This document shows, in pieces, positions 1-5,126 of a stretch of DNA of 5,126 nt. This DNA comes from Rhizobium sp. Q54. Lineage in GTDB: Bacteria > Pseudomonadota > Alphaproteobacteria > Rhizobiales > Beijerinckiaceae. The position numbers and the translations under genes are program-made. The notes beneath the pieces are model-generated. The model did no database searches. It saw only the letters and a list, made by a program, of their open reading frames with translations, and was not told the origin of the DNA. The first letter of the stretch is position 1. Each line of letters starts with the position of its first letter. Location of the stretch: contig CAMDKB010000340.1 of assembly GCA_945901195.1 (NCBI GenBank), positions 1 through 5,126 of the forward strand, in the 5' to 3' direction.

Positions 1-106
1 CGAGGGGGCGGATTACTTGGTGGTCGGCAGACCTGTAACACAGGCGGCCAATCCAGCCGCTGCAGCTGAAGCTATTGTAGCACAAATTCAGGACGCCATA
101 GTGTGA
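1..106 (+). CDS. pyrF: Orotidine 5'-phosphate decarboxylase, C-terminal fragment (runs off the left edge)
   Basis: These are the final 34 complete codons and the TGA stop (104-106) of a gene that begins outside the window; the reading frame starts at base 2. The visible peptide opens with GADYLVVGRPVTQA, the C-terminal phosphate-binding signature of OMP decarboxylase, in which the Arg of GRP contacts the substrate phosphate. It ends in an Ala-rich helix (AAAAEAIVAQIQDAIV), as in the family. The enzyme converts OMP to UMP, the last step of de novo pyrimidine synthesis, in the cytoplasm. The motif and its position at the end of the protein make the call good despite the short length. No T-run follows a hairpin on this strand, so where pyrF transcription ends cannot be read from the window. 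Confidence 0.88.
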   Translation, partial: EGADYLVVGRPVTQAANPAAAAEAIVAQIQDAIV

Positions 107-143
107 GCGGTGGATGTGGGCTTAAAGCTGGATCGAGGAATCC

Positions 144-178
144 AAAAACAAAACGCCGGGCGTACATCCGGCCCGGCG
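144..178 (-). terminator. Intrinsic terminator for the leftward metallophosphoesterase gene
   Basis: A perfect 8-bp GC stem, CGCCGGGC (154-161) with GCCCGGCG (171-178), encloses a 9-nt loop. Read on the minus strand the stem is followed at once by TTTTGTTTTT (153-144), the classic rho-independent layout. Read on the plus strand there is no T-run, so it is directional and fits the gene that stops at 292, about 114 bp upstream in that direction. It might slow pyrF transcripts as well, but lacks the U-tract for that. Confidence 0.8.
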
Positions 179-291
179 CTCGTCTCATCGGGAGCAGTCT
201 GGGGGGACCGCCGCTTCCGATAGATATTCATATAAGGGTGGATTGTGCGAATACGATGGCGCGCCTGTTACAATTTTGTGAATTGCAGAGC

Positions 292-1266
292 CTAGGGCAG
301 GCCATTTTCCGGAACGATCAAGGGCTCGATGGCGAAGAGCGCAGGGTTCGACGGTTCCACACGCACGCGCACCGCATGAACGTGTTTCTCACCAAACACC
401 TGGAGCCTGGTAACGCCAGGGATAGGTTCGCGTTTGAGGTTCACGAATGGCTGAACCTCGAAGAAATGAAAATCACCATAGATGACCAGCACCGGGCGTT
501 TGAATTTCGCCGCGCCGCGCTCCACGGCATTTATCGTGTTGTGGAACGGAGGCGTAAAGGGAGCATCCGGCGTGCGGCGGGGCGTGGCATGAACATTGGC
601 CTGCCAGAACAAGACGAGCCCGAGTGCCGATGATTGACCAGCGAGCCTGAAGGCGTCGTCGATCCAGGCGATATTCGCCTTGTCCCGCGCCTCGTATTCG
701 GCAACCATGGCTGGCCGGTCGGGATCATGATTGTTCAGCGAGCCGACCACATGGGCTGACGCGAACCAGACGTTCTTGTAAAGAAATCGCGTATTTTCGA
801 TGTAGTTGGAAAACGCTTCGGGCATGACGAGCGACTGATTTTCCAATGCCAGCGGCATGCCCCCCAGCGACTTGCCGATTTCCGGGAAAAACAGTTTGCG
901 TAGATAGGCCAGACGTTCGAGGGGGTCATAACGGCCCATGAGGAGGCGGTGGCAGTCGGTCCAGTCGTTATCGCCGGGGGTATAAATGAGGGCGCCTGCG
1001 AAGCGATCAAACCGGGTTTTGACCTTTGTGAAATTCTCTTCACTGCATTTGGTAAGGCCCGAAACTATATCTCCAACGTGAATGCTGAAGGCTGGTTTCA
1101 GGACGTTGATGCGGTCAATCAGCCGGTCAAACTTTCCGTAATCATCGGGGATATTGTAAGGCATGTCGCCCAGAGCAACGAACTGGAATGGTTCTTTCTG
1201 GGCAAGGCAGGGTCCGGACAAAAGCGCCATGGCGAAGATGGCGATGGTGCGTAAAACAGGTTTCAT
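292..1266 (-). CDS. Exported calcineurin-like metallophosphoesterase family protein
   Basis: The protein has 324 residues. An N-terminal signal peptide (about 1-22: basic MKPVLR, hydrophobic core, cleavage likely after CLA) points to export to the periplasm. Metallophosphoesterase motifs appear in order: GDMPY (33-37), HVGDIVSG (63-70), PGDNDWTDCHR (97-107), QANVH (222-226) and YGDFHFFEV (263-271). Candidate metal ligands are D34, D66, N100, H226 and H267. The usual first motif DxH is replaced by D-M-P, and the usual GHxH by GDFH, so this is a divergent branch. Substrate is unknown; phosphomonoesters, diesters or nucleotides are all possible. ATG at 1266 is chosen because an AGGA (1277-1274) lies 7 nt upstream and it places the signal peptide at the N-terminus. 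An upstream in-frame extension to 1446 runs through a terminator hairpin and adds 60 residues without family-like features. The gene is antisense to its neighbours. Confidence 0.85.
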   Translation of the reverse strand: MKPVLRTIAIFAMALLSGPCLAQKEPFQFVALGDMPYNIPDDYGKFDRLIDRINVLKPAFSIHVGDIVSGLTKCSEENFTKVKTRFDRFAGALIYTPGDNDWTDCHRLLMGRYDPLERLAYLRKLFFPEIGKSLGGMPLALENQSLVMPEAFSNYIENTRFLYKNVWFASAHVVGSLNNHDPDRPAMVAEYEARDKANIAWIDDAFRLAGQSSALGLVLFWQANVHATPRRTPDAPFTPPFHNTINAVERGAAKFKRPVLVIYGDFHFFEVQPFVNLKREPIPGVTRLQVFGEKHVHAVRVRVEPSNPALFAIEPLIVPENGLP

Positions 1267-1303
1267 TACGCAGTCCTGCCAATCTCCGCTGAAGGTGCGC
1301 TCA

Positions 1304-1331
1304 CCTATATCGATTTCCGGCTGCCAGACAA
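1304..1331 (-). promoter_or_regulatory. Candidate sigma-70-type promoter of the metallophosphoesterase gene
   Basis: On the minus strand TTGTCT (1331-1326) and TATAGG (1309-1304) are separated by 16 nt. Each matches its consensus hexamer at four of six positions. Transcription would begin near 1297 and give a leader of about 30 nt before the ATG at 1266. The site lies just downstream of the terminator-like hairpins at 1337-1376, so it is the first place a fresh transcript could start. The match is modest and was made by eye. Confidence 0.35.
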
Positions 1332-1336
1332 AAGGA

Positions 1337-1359
1337 CGCCGGGCAAAAAAGGCCCGGCG
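1337..1359. repeat. GC hairpin with the same 8-bp stem as the one at 154-178
   Basis: CGCCGGGC (1337-1344) pairs perfectly with GCCCGGCG (1352-1359) around a 7-nt loop, AAAAAAG. The stem is identical in sequence to that of the hairpin at 154-178. The two are in the same orientation: on the minus strand both read GCGCCGGGCC, a short loop, GCCCGGCGT, and then a T-rich stretch. They bracket the metallophosphoesterase gene and its promoter. Confidence 0.75.
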
Positions 1360-1376
1360 CCAAACAGCGGGCCTTT
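1345..1376 (-). terminator. Leftward intrinsic terminator upstream of the metallophosphoesterase promoter
   Basis: On the minus strand AAAGGCCCG (1376-1368) pairs with CGGGCCTTT (1356-1348) around an 11-nt loop, and the GC core is followed by six T (1350-1345). This is a good rho-independent terminator for leftward transcription. No leftward gene is visible upstream of it, since the next gene (1489-1779) runs right. It shares bases 1352-1356 with the hairpin at 1337-1359, so the two cannot form together. It may shield the phosphoesterase from antisense transcription or be part of a leader switch. Confidence 0.6.
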
Positions 1377-1475
1377 CCAAAAGGGACTTCGCCGGGGGTT
1401 GGCGAGAAGGACCGCTGGTTGTTTCCCTAGCCTGACTGTGCGACATCCCGATGACGCAAGCGCCAATAAGCAGTC

Positions 1476-1482
1476 AGAGGAG
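1476..1482 (+). promoter_or_regulatory. Ribosome binding site that fixes the DUF1330 start
   Basis: AGAGGAG lies 6 nt before the ATG at 1489. This selects that start over an in-frame ATG at 1399, which lacks such a site and would add 30 residues outside the domain. Confidence 0.8.
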
Positions 1483-1488
1483 CAGAAT

Positions 1489-1779
1489 ATGGCCAGGGGA
1501 TATTGGATAGCCCATAACGACGTTAAAGATCCCGAGATTTACAAGGAATATCTGGCGAAGAACGCGATTGCCCTTGAGAAATTCGGGGCAAAATTCGTTG
1601 TGCGCGGTGGCAAGTACGAAACCATGCAGGGAAATCTTCGTTCGCGGCATATCGTGGTGGAATTCAAGGACTATGAAACCGCTTTGGCCTGCTTTCATTC
1701 GCCGGAATATCAGGAAGCTGCAAAGATAAGGCAGGCGGCGTCCGACGGGGATCTGGTGATTGTCGAAGGGCCGGTCTGA
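1489..1779 (+). CDS. DUF1330 family protein (small alpha/beta-barrel-like fold)
   Basis: The protein has 96 residues, the usual length for a stand-alone DUF1330 domain, and opens MARGYWIAHNDVKDPEIYKEY. The pattern is that of the family: an N-terminal strand (GYWIAHNDV), a helix with Y-x-x-Y (IYKEYLAKNAIALEKFG), a strand with G-G-K-Y-E (RGGKYETMQG), a strand of the form HIVVEFKDYETAL, then F-x-S-P-E-Y (FHSPEYQEAAKIR) and a final DLVIVEG strand. DUF1330 belongs to the dimeric alpha-beta barrel superfamily. No enzymatic activity is established for most members, and none is assigned here. There is no signal peptide or membrane segment, so it is probably cytoplasmic. It lies 99 bp before dapB on the same strand. 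The interval 1380-1488 holds no promoter I would defend, so how it is transcribed is open. Confidence 0.9.
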   Translation: MARGYWIAHNDVKDPEIYKEYLAKNAIALEKFGAKFVVRGGKYETMQGNLRSRHIVVEFKDYETALACFHSPEYQEAAKIRQAASDGDLVIVEGPV

Positions 1780-1796
1780 GGTGATTATTCACCGCT

Positions 1797-1824
1797 TTGC
1801 ATAACCGGTTTGCGCGTCTATAGA
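1797..1824 (+). promoter_or_regulatory. Candidate promoter for dapB-gpmA
   Basis: TTGCAT (1797-1802) and TATAGA (1819-1824) are 16 nt apart. The -10 element is preceded by C, giving CTATAGA, which resembles the CTATAT -10 common in rhizobial housekeeping promoters. Only the first three positions of the -35 match TTGACA. Transcription would begin near 1831, leaving a leader of about 48 nt before the dapB ATG at 1879. Confidence 0.35.
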
Positions 1825-1830
1825 CCGCGC
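1812..1830. promoter_or_regulatory. Dyad overlapping the putative dapB -10 element (possible operator)
   Basis: GTCTATAGAC (1816-1825) is a perfect 10-bp palindrome. It is flanked by GCGC on the left (1812-1815) and, after one extra C, GCGC on the right (1827-1830). The centre of symmetry falls in the candidate -10 hexamer, a place where a bound dimeric regulator would block RNA polymerase. The regulator is unknown and chance is not excluded. Confidence 0.3.
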
Positions 1831-1866
1831 GAGATAGCTTCCATTCCGCTTCCCCATTCGGCTTCG

Positions 1867-1872
1867 AAGGAG
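1867..1872 (+). promoter_or_regulatory. Ribosome binding site that fixes the dapB start
   Basis: AAGGAG lies 6 nt upstream of the ATG at 1879, an excellent match and spacing. It rules out the in-frame ATG at 1810, which sits ahead of the candidate -10 element and would add 23 residues not seen in DapB. Confidence 0.88.
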
Positions 1873-1878
1873 ATTGTC

Positions 1879-2694
1879 ATGAGCGATATGCGGCTCGTTG
1901 TAGCCGGTGCGGCCGGGCGCATGGGGCGGATGCTGGTTCAGGTGATCCATGCGACACCCGGGGCGATGGTCGCTGGCGCCATCGAGCGAACGGGCTCGCC
2001 GTTTCTCGGGCAGGATGCGGGCGAGTTGGCGGGTATCGGCAATATCGGCGTCAACGTTTCGGCTGATCCACTGGAAGCGCTGGTCAAGGCCGACGGTGTC
2101 ATCGATTTCACCATCCCTGCGTCCACTGTGGAATTGTCAGCGATTGCTGCGCAGGCGCGTATCGTCCACGTGATCGGCACGACAGGGCTGGCGCCCGGCC
2201 ACCTTGAAAAAATCGCGGCTGCTGCGCGCCATGCGGTGATCCTGCGTTCTGGAAACATGAGCCTGGGGGTCAATCTGCTCGCAGGACTGGTGAAGAAGGT
2301 CGCGGCGACACTGGGCGAGGAATACGACATCGAAATTCTTGAGATGCATCACAAAATGAAAGTGGATGCGCCCTCCGGCACCGCGCTTATGCTGGGTGAA
2401 GCTGCCGCTGCCGGGCGCGGGGTCGATCTTGCCACTCATTCGGTGTCCGCGCGCGACGGACATACAGGCGCGAGGCCTCATGGCGCCATCGGCTTTCAGA
2501 CTTTGCGGGGCGGTACGGTTGTCGGTGATCACGATGCGATTTTTGCTGGCCCCGGTGAACGGCTTATCCTGAGCCACAAGGCTGAGGATCGCGGCATCTT
2601 TGCGCGCGGCGCAGTGCGTGCTGCTCTCTGGGGACGCGGCAAAAAGCCCGGCCAGTACAACATGGCCGATGTGTTAGGGCTCTCCGAAATCTGA
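1879..2694 (+). CDS. dapB: 4-hydroxy-tetrahydrodipicolinate reductase
   Basis: DapB reduces 4-hydroxy-tetrahydrodipicolinate to tetrahydrodipicolinate with NAD(P)H, in the cytoplasmic lysine/meso-diaminopimelate pathway that also feeds peptidoglycan. The 271-residue product matches family length (E. coli has 273). The N-terminal Rossmann fold carries GAAGRMG (10-16). E36-R37 correspond to E38-R39 of the E. coli enzyme, which contact the cofactor ribose and allow NADH or NADPH use. DFTIP (76-80) and IGTTG (99-103) line the cofactor site. The catalytic signature is EMHHKMKVDAPSGTAL (155-170), with H157 as the proton-donor position, K161 as the catalytic lysine, and PSGT (165-168) binding substrate. 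SGNMSLGVN (124-132) and RGG (210-212) are also typical. gpmA follows 38 bp downstream on the same strand. The gene looks intact. Confidence 0.97.
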   Translation: MSDMRLVVAGAAGRMGRMLVQVIHATPGAMVAGAIERTGSPFLGQDAGELAGIGNIGVNVSADPLEALVKADGVIDFTIPASTVELSAIAAQARIVHVIGTTGLAPGHLEKIAAAARHAVILRSGNMSLGVNLLAGLVKKVAATLGEEYDIEILEMHHKMKVDAPSGTALMLGEAAAAGRGVDLATHSVSARDGHTGARPHGAIGFQTLRGGTVVGDHDAIFAGPGERLILSHKAEDRGIFARGAVRAALWGRGKKPGQYNMADVLGLSEI

Positions 2695-2732
2695 AATCCA
2701 GCCGCTATGGCGGCATAACATCAGGAGCGATC

Positions 2733-3350
2733 ATGGACCGCGTTCTCGTGCTCATTCGCCACGGTCAGAGCGAATGGAATCTCAAGAACCTTTTCACCGG
2801 GTGGAAAAACCCTGACCTGACCGAAGTGGGCGTGAAAGAAGCGCGCCATGCCGGGCAACGTCTGAAAGCCAAGGGAATCAATTTCGAGCGCGTTTTCACG
2901 TCAGACCTCAAACGTGCACAGGACACGACCGACCTCGTGCTGGAAGAGCTGGGCACCAAGCTCGACGTGGTGAAAGATATCCGCCTGAACGAACGGGATT
3001 ACGGCGATCTTTCCGGTCTCAACAAAGCGGAAGCCGCCCAAAAATGGGGCGAAGAGCAGGTGATGATCTGGCGACGCTCATTCGATACGCCGCCGCCGGG
3101 TGGCGAGAGTCTACGCGATACGCTGGCGCGCGTGCTTCCCTATTTTTGCCAGGATATCCTGCCCTGCGTGCTGCGTGGCGAACGAACAGCTGTCGTTGCA
3201 CACGGCAATTCGTTGCGTGCGCTGTTGATGGTGCTGGAACGGGCGACGCCGAAGACAATCGTCGGCATGGAGCTGGAAACAGGGGTTCCGGTCGTCTATC
3301 GCCTCAATGCGGATTCGACTGTCGCGTCGAAGGAAATCCTGCACGCCTGA
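2733..3350 (+). CDS. gpmA: 2,3-bisphosphoglycerate-dependent phosphoglycerate mutase
   Basis: This enzyme interconverts 3- and 2-phosphoglycerate in glycolysis and gluconeogenesis through a phosphohistidine. Visible catalytic features are RHGQSEWN (9-16) with H10 as the phosphorylated histidine, FTGWKNPDLTE (21-31), the S57-D-L-K-R61-AQ segment, LNERDYG (85-91) with E87 as the acid/base residue, and AHGNSLRAL (156-164) with H157. At 205 residues it is shorter than the E. coli enzyme (250). It lacks the insertion between the WRR motif (113-115) and the GESL segment (124-127), where only PPPGG remains, and also the longer C-terminal tail; this is the normal alphaproteobacterial short form rather than a deletion. 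AGGAG (2723-2727) sits 5 nt before the ATG. The 38-bp gap after dapB has only a small GCCGC/GCGGC hairpin without a T-run, so cotranscription with dapB is likely. Confidence 0.96.
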   Translation: MDRVLVLIRHGQSEWNLKNLFTGWKNPDLTEVGVKEARHAGQRLKAKGINFERVFTSDLKRAQDTTDLVLEELGTKLDVVKDIRLNERDYGDLSGLNKAEAAQKWGEEQVMIWRRSFDTPPPGGESLRDTLARVLPYFCQDILPCVLRGERTAVVAHGNSLRALLMVLERATPKTIVGMELETGVPVVYRLNADSTVASKEILHA

Positions 3351-3374
3351 TATAAAGGGCTTTCAGCCGCAGCT

Positions 3375-4958
3375 TTAAGCGGCGATATCCTGCAGGAAGT
3401 CTTCCATCGCCCGGCGAAGCGCCCGGTTGGCTGCTTCAATGGCGTCGGAGGCGTCGGCCATATCGCTGGCAGCCAGTTCGGTGCGTCCGGCTACTAGCAG
3501 GAATTGCTTGAGTCCGTCAGCTACCGCCGTTGCCGATTGAGCCGAAGCACCTGCGGCTTTGTCGATATTGCGGATTTCGTGTTCCTGCACATCCAATGCA
3601 CTCACGATATTATACGAAGCGTCCTCGATGAGTTCGCCAGCTTCGGTGAGGCCGTGGGTCGCCGCAACGGCGGCTTTGACGCCATCATCGATTGCCTGGA
3701 CAGCCTGGCTGATCTGTACGGTGGCTTTGGCTGTATTAAGCGCAAGATTCTTCACTTCGCTCGCAACGACAGCAAAGCCACGGCCTGCTTCTCCGGCTCG
3801 CGCTGCTTCGATCGTCGCGTTCAAGGCCAGCAAATTGGTTTGCGATGCGATGCGGCCGATCAGGTCTGTCAGATTGGAAATCTGGGCGACGGCCTGGGCC
3901 AGCCCTTCCACACGCTCTTGAACCGCTGTTCGAGCATCGCGGACGGCGTCGCCCGCCATGCTTGTATTGATCGCGTGCTGGCCGATTTTTGCGGACATAT
4001 CCATCAGCAACTTGGACGCGCTCACAACCGAAGACGTGGAACTCACATTCTCTCGGCCTTCCTGTTCGACACTGCGCAGTTCAATCGTCATCCCGCTGCT
4101 TGATTGTTCAAGCCTTTGGGAGACACTGGAGATGGCGACAGCGCGTTGCGACAATTCATTGGTTATAGCGACGATTGCCTGTCGAAATTCGTCGCTGCGT
4201 CCGGCAAGCATTTCGGCCTTGGCGCGGCGCTGTTGCTCGGTTTGTCTGAGTGAGGACTCGCTTTTCAAGTCCTCGTGCGCCTTCTCGTGGCGCGACTGCA
4301 ATACATTATACGCCGCGATCGCATCGCCCAGCTCGTCGTTGCTCGTAAAGTCCACCAGACTGGCCTTGCCGGTCTTGGCGTTTTCAGCGATTGCCTTGCG
4401 AAGCCGCGAAAGCGGCACGCCGATAACCTGACGGAAGCCAAATGCTCCGGCCACGATGGCAGCGAGAAGGCCAATAAGCATAGCCAAGGTTGCGAATAGC
4501 ACACTACGGCGGGCAGCGGTTTCAAGCTCATTAGTCGAAAAGCGAACGGTCAGAACGCCGCCAGAATTACCAAAAGGCAGATCGAGTTGCTGGGCGGCTT
4601 CAGCATTCAGGCAGCCGATCATACGCGGCGCACGGATGCGCGCCGTTGCATTGCCAAACCGGACTTCTGCACAACTTACGGCGGCGTCCGCGAGAAGGCT
4701 TCCCGTCAGATCTTCGCCAAAAGTACCAAGTGCTTCCGGTTCGTAACGGCCCAGGGCAGAGGCTATCCGCGCTGCATGATTCCCAACCCGGGCAGTAAGG
4801 TCATCAAGATTGCTCTTGTACTGGTTTCGGGTCAGACCTGCCAGGCCCACTGCGCTGAGCAGCAGGAATAAAGGAATGAGATAGGCAAGGAACTTGATAA
4901 ACAGCCGACCGGCTGATTTTCTCAAGTGACCTCGGGAGCCGAGTTCCAGCGTGCTCAA
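3375..4958 (-). CDS. Methyl-accepting chemotaxis protein (transmembrane chemoreceptor)
   Basis: The 527-residue receptor has transmembrane helix 1 (about 20-43), a periplasmic sensor region (44-150) with two cysteines (C96, C116) that could pair, and transmembrane helix 2 (about 152-176). A HAMP linker follows (177-230, with P182 and the DEL of 208-210), then a long helical signalling domain. Its hairpin tip, QTNLLALNATIEAARAGE (373-390) followed by GRGFAVVASEV (392-402), is the conserved CheA/CheW contact region; T382 replaces the usual Ala. There is no NWETF-type pentapeptide at the C-terminus for CheR/CheB tethering. The ligand is unknown. There is no ATG before helix 1. TTG at 4958 is used here, with a weak GCGGAA upstream; TTG at 4925 with GAGGT close upstream is an alternative giving 516 residues. 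It converges on gpmA with a 24-bp gap and lies directly downstream of an IS630-type end. Confidence 0.93.
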   Translation of the reverse strand: MSTLELGSRGHLRKSAGRLFIKFLAYLIPLFLLLSAVGLAGLTRNQYKSNLDDLTARVGNHAARIASALGRYEPEALGTFGEDLTGSLLADAAVSCAEVRFGNATARIRAPRMIGCLNAEAAQQLDLPFGNSGGVLTVRFSTNELETAARRSVLFATLAMLIGLLAAIVAGAFGFRQVIGVPLSRLRKAIAENAKTGKASLVDFTSNDELGDAIAAYNVLQSRHEKAHEDLKSESSLRQTEQQRRAKAEMLAGRSDEFRQAIVAITNELSQRAVAISSVSQRLEQSSSGMTIELRSVEQEGRENVSSTSSVVSASKLLMDMSAKIGQHAINTSMAGDAVRDARTAVQERVEGLAQAVAQISNLTDLIGRIASQTNLLALNATIEAARAGEAGRGFAVVASEVKNLALNTAKATVQISQAVQAIDDGVKAAVAATHGLTEAGELIEDASYNIVSALDVQEHEIRNIDKAAGASAQSATAVADGLKQFLLVAGRTELAASDMADASDAIEAANRALRRAMEDFLQDIAA

Positions 4959-4978
4959 GTTGAATTCCGCTTTGCTAA

Positions 4979-4987
4979 CTTATACCA
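4979..4987 (-). promoter_or_regulatory. Candidate extended -10 promoter at the insertion-sequence end, reading into the chemoreceptor gene
   Basis: On the minus strand TGGTATAAG (4987-4979) fits the extended -10 pattern TGnTATAAT, with five of six matches in the hexamer. No good -35 is seen 16-18 nt upstream, which is tolerable for an extended -10. Transcription would start near 4972, about 14 nt before the TTG at 4958 or 47 nt before the TTG at 4925. The site straddles the apparent junction between the mobile element and the flanking DNA. Confidence 0.35.
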
Positions 4988-5126
4988 GTTCCCGCTGATC
5001 AGCATTGGTGGGCCCAATCTCGCAAGCCGATGGACATGATACGCCATGGCTGCTCGACGAGTTTGTTCCAAGCGTCGCAGCAATGGTCGAGGATGTCGTC
5101 GTAGGATTTGAAGACGCGGTTCGACA
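4981..5126 (-). mobile_element. IS630-family insertion sequence, 3' end (runs off the right edge)
   Basis: The end of an IS630-type transposase gene reaches to within 18 bp of this boundary, and IS630 elements normally end a few tens of bases after the transposase stop. The boundary is placed at the TATACCAG motif at 4981-4988. IS630 elements duplicate a TA target, and TA dinucleotides occur at 4981-4982 and 4983-4984. The exact terminus cannot be set because the opposite inverted repeat lies outside the window. Confidence 0.65.
4999..5126 (-). CDS. IS630 family transposase, C-terminal fragment
   Basis: The last 41 codons and the TGA stop (5001-4999) are visible; the gene enters from the right edge. 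The peptide contains NRVFKSYDDILDHCCDAW and ends PWRIMSIGLRDWAHQC. Both are the hallmark C-terminal segments of IS630-family DDE transposases of the Tc1/mariner superfamily. The catalytic D, D and E residues lie outside the window, so whether the copy is active cannot be judged. The gene is co-directional with the chemoreceptor gene, whose start is 40 bp beyond the transposase stop, so read-through into it is possible. Confidence 0.85.
   Translation of the reverse strand, partial: SNRVFKSYDDILDHCCDAWNKLVEQPWRIMSIGLRDWAHQC

Noticed and set aside
271..285. CAATT-TTGTG-AATTG inverted repeat before the phosphoesterase stop
   Set aside because: It is a 5-bp AT-rich stem and is likely chance; the real terminator is at 144-178.
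103..633. Open rightward reading frame of 176 codons overlapping the end of the phosphoesterase gene
   Set aside because: It is antisense to a clear protein family member, crosses the terminator, has no recognisable domain, and its open frame is explained by GC-rich codon bias on the other strand.
1267..1446. 60-residue N-terminal extension of the metallophosphoesterase
   Set aside because: It runs through two strong hairpins and places the signal peptide in the middle of the protein. ATG at 1266 has a ribosome binding site and a proper signal peptide directly after it.
1780..1793. GGTGA-TTAT-TCACC hairpin just after the DUF1330 stop, considered as a terminator
   Set aside because: The 5-bp stem is AT-containing and is followed by GCTTTGC rather than a T-run, so it is too weak to call.
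2701..2714. GCCGC-TATG-GCGGC hairpin between dapB and gpmA
   Set aside because: It is short and has no T-run; at most a minor mRNA structure within the dapB-gpmA transcript.
3366..3383. GCCGC/GCGGC hairpin between gpmA and the chemoreceptor gene, considered as a shared terminator
   Set aside because: The stem is only 5 bp, it overlaps the chemoreceptor stop codon, and there is no T-run after it in either direction.
3504..4103. Open rightward reading frame of 199 codons opposite the chemoreceptor signalling domain
   Set aside because: It mirrors the highly conserved receptor tip; the translated sequence is low-quality and Cys/Arg-rich, with no ribosome binding site or domain.

Overview
The window looks like chromosomal DNA from an alphaproteobacterium, most likely of the Hyphomicrobiales (Rhizobiales). 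The evidence is the moderately GC-rich coding style, a short-form GpmA of 205 residues with the LNERDYGDLSG and LNADSTVASKEIL signatures typical of that order, the adjacency dapB-gpmA, and the C-terminus of an IS630-family transposase of the kind common in rhizobia. The family or genus cannot be fixed from this sequence.

Layout, left to right. Bases 1-106 are the last codons of pyrF (+). A 185-bp gap follows with a strong intrinsic terminator that faces left and serves the next gene. Bases 292-1266 (-) encode a secreted or periplasmic calcineurin-like metallophosphoesterase with a signal peptide. It has its own candidate promoter at 1304-1331 and is backed by a second leftward hairpin/terminator at 1337-1376. 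Bases 1489-1779 (+) encode a 96-residue DUF1330 protein. A 99-bp gap holds a candidate promoter overlaid by a dyad. dapB (1879-2694, lysine/meso-DAP synthesis) and gpmA (2733-3350, glycolysis) then follow on the + strand with a 38-bp gap and probably form one transcription unit. Converging on gpmA, with a 24-bp gap, is a methyl-accepting chemotaxis protein (3375-4958, -). Immediately upstream of its TTG start is the 3' end of an IS630-family element (about 4981 to the window edge, -), which reads toward the chemotaxis gene.

Functionally, the + strand genes pyrF, DUF1330, dapB and gpmA are housekeeping or housekeeping-associated. The leftward metallophosphoesterase interrupts that series and carries its own signals on both sides. 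No phage, CRISPR, toxin-antitoxin, tRNA or rRNA feature is visible, and I see no convincing undescribed multi-gene system. The points most worth a second look are the pair of near-identical directional hairpins that bracket the phosphoesterase gene, the mutually exclusive hairpins behind its promoter, the dyad over the likely dapB -10 element, and the insertion-sequence end that appears to place an extended -10 promoter right before the chemotaxis receptor.
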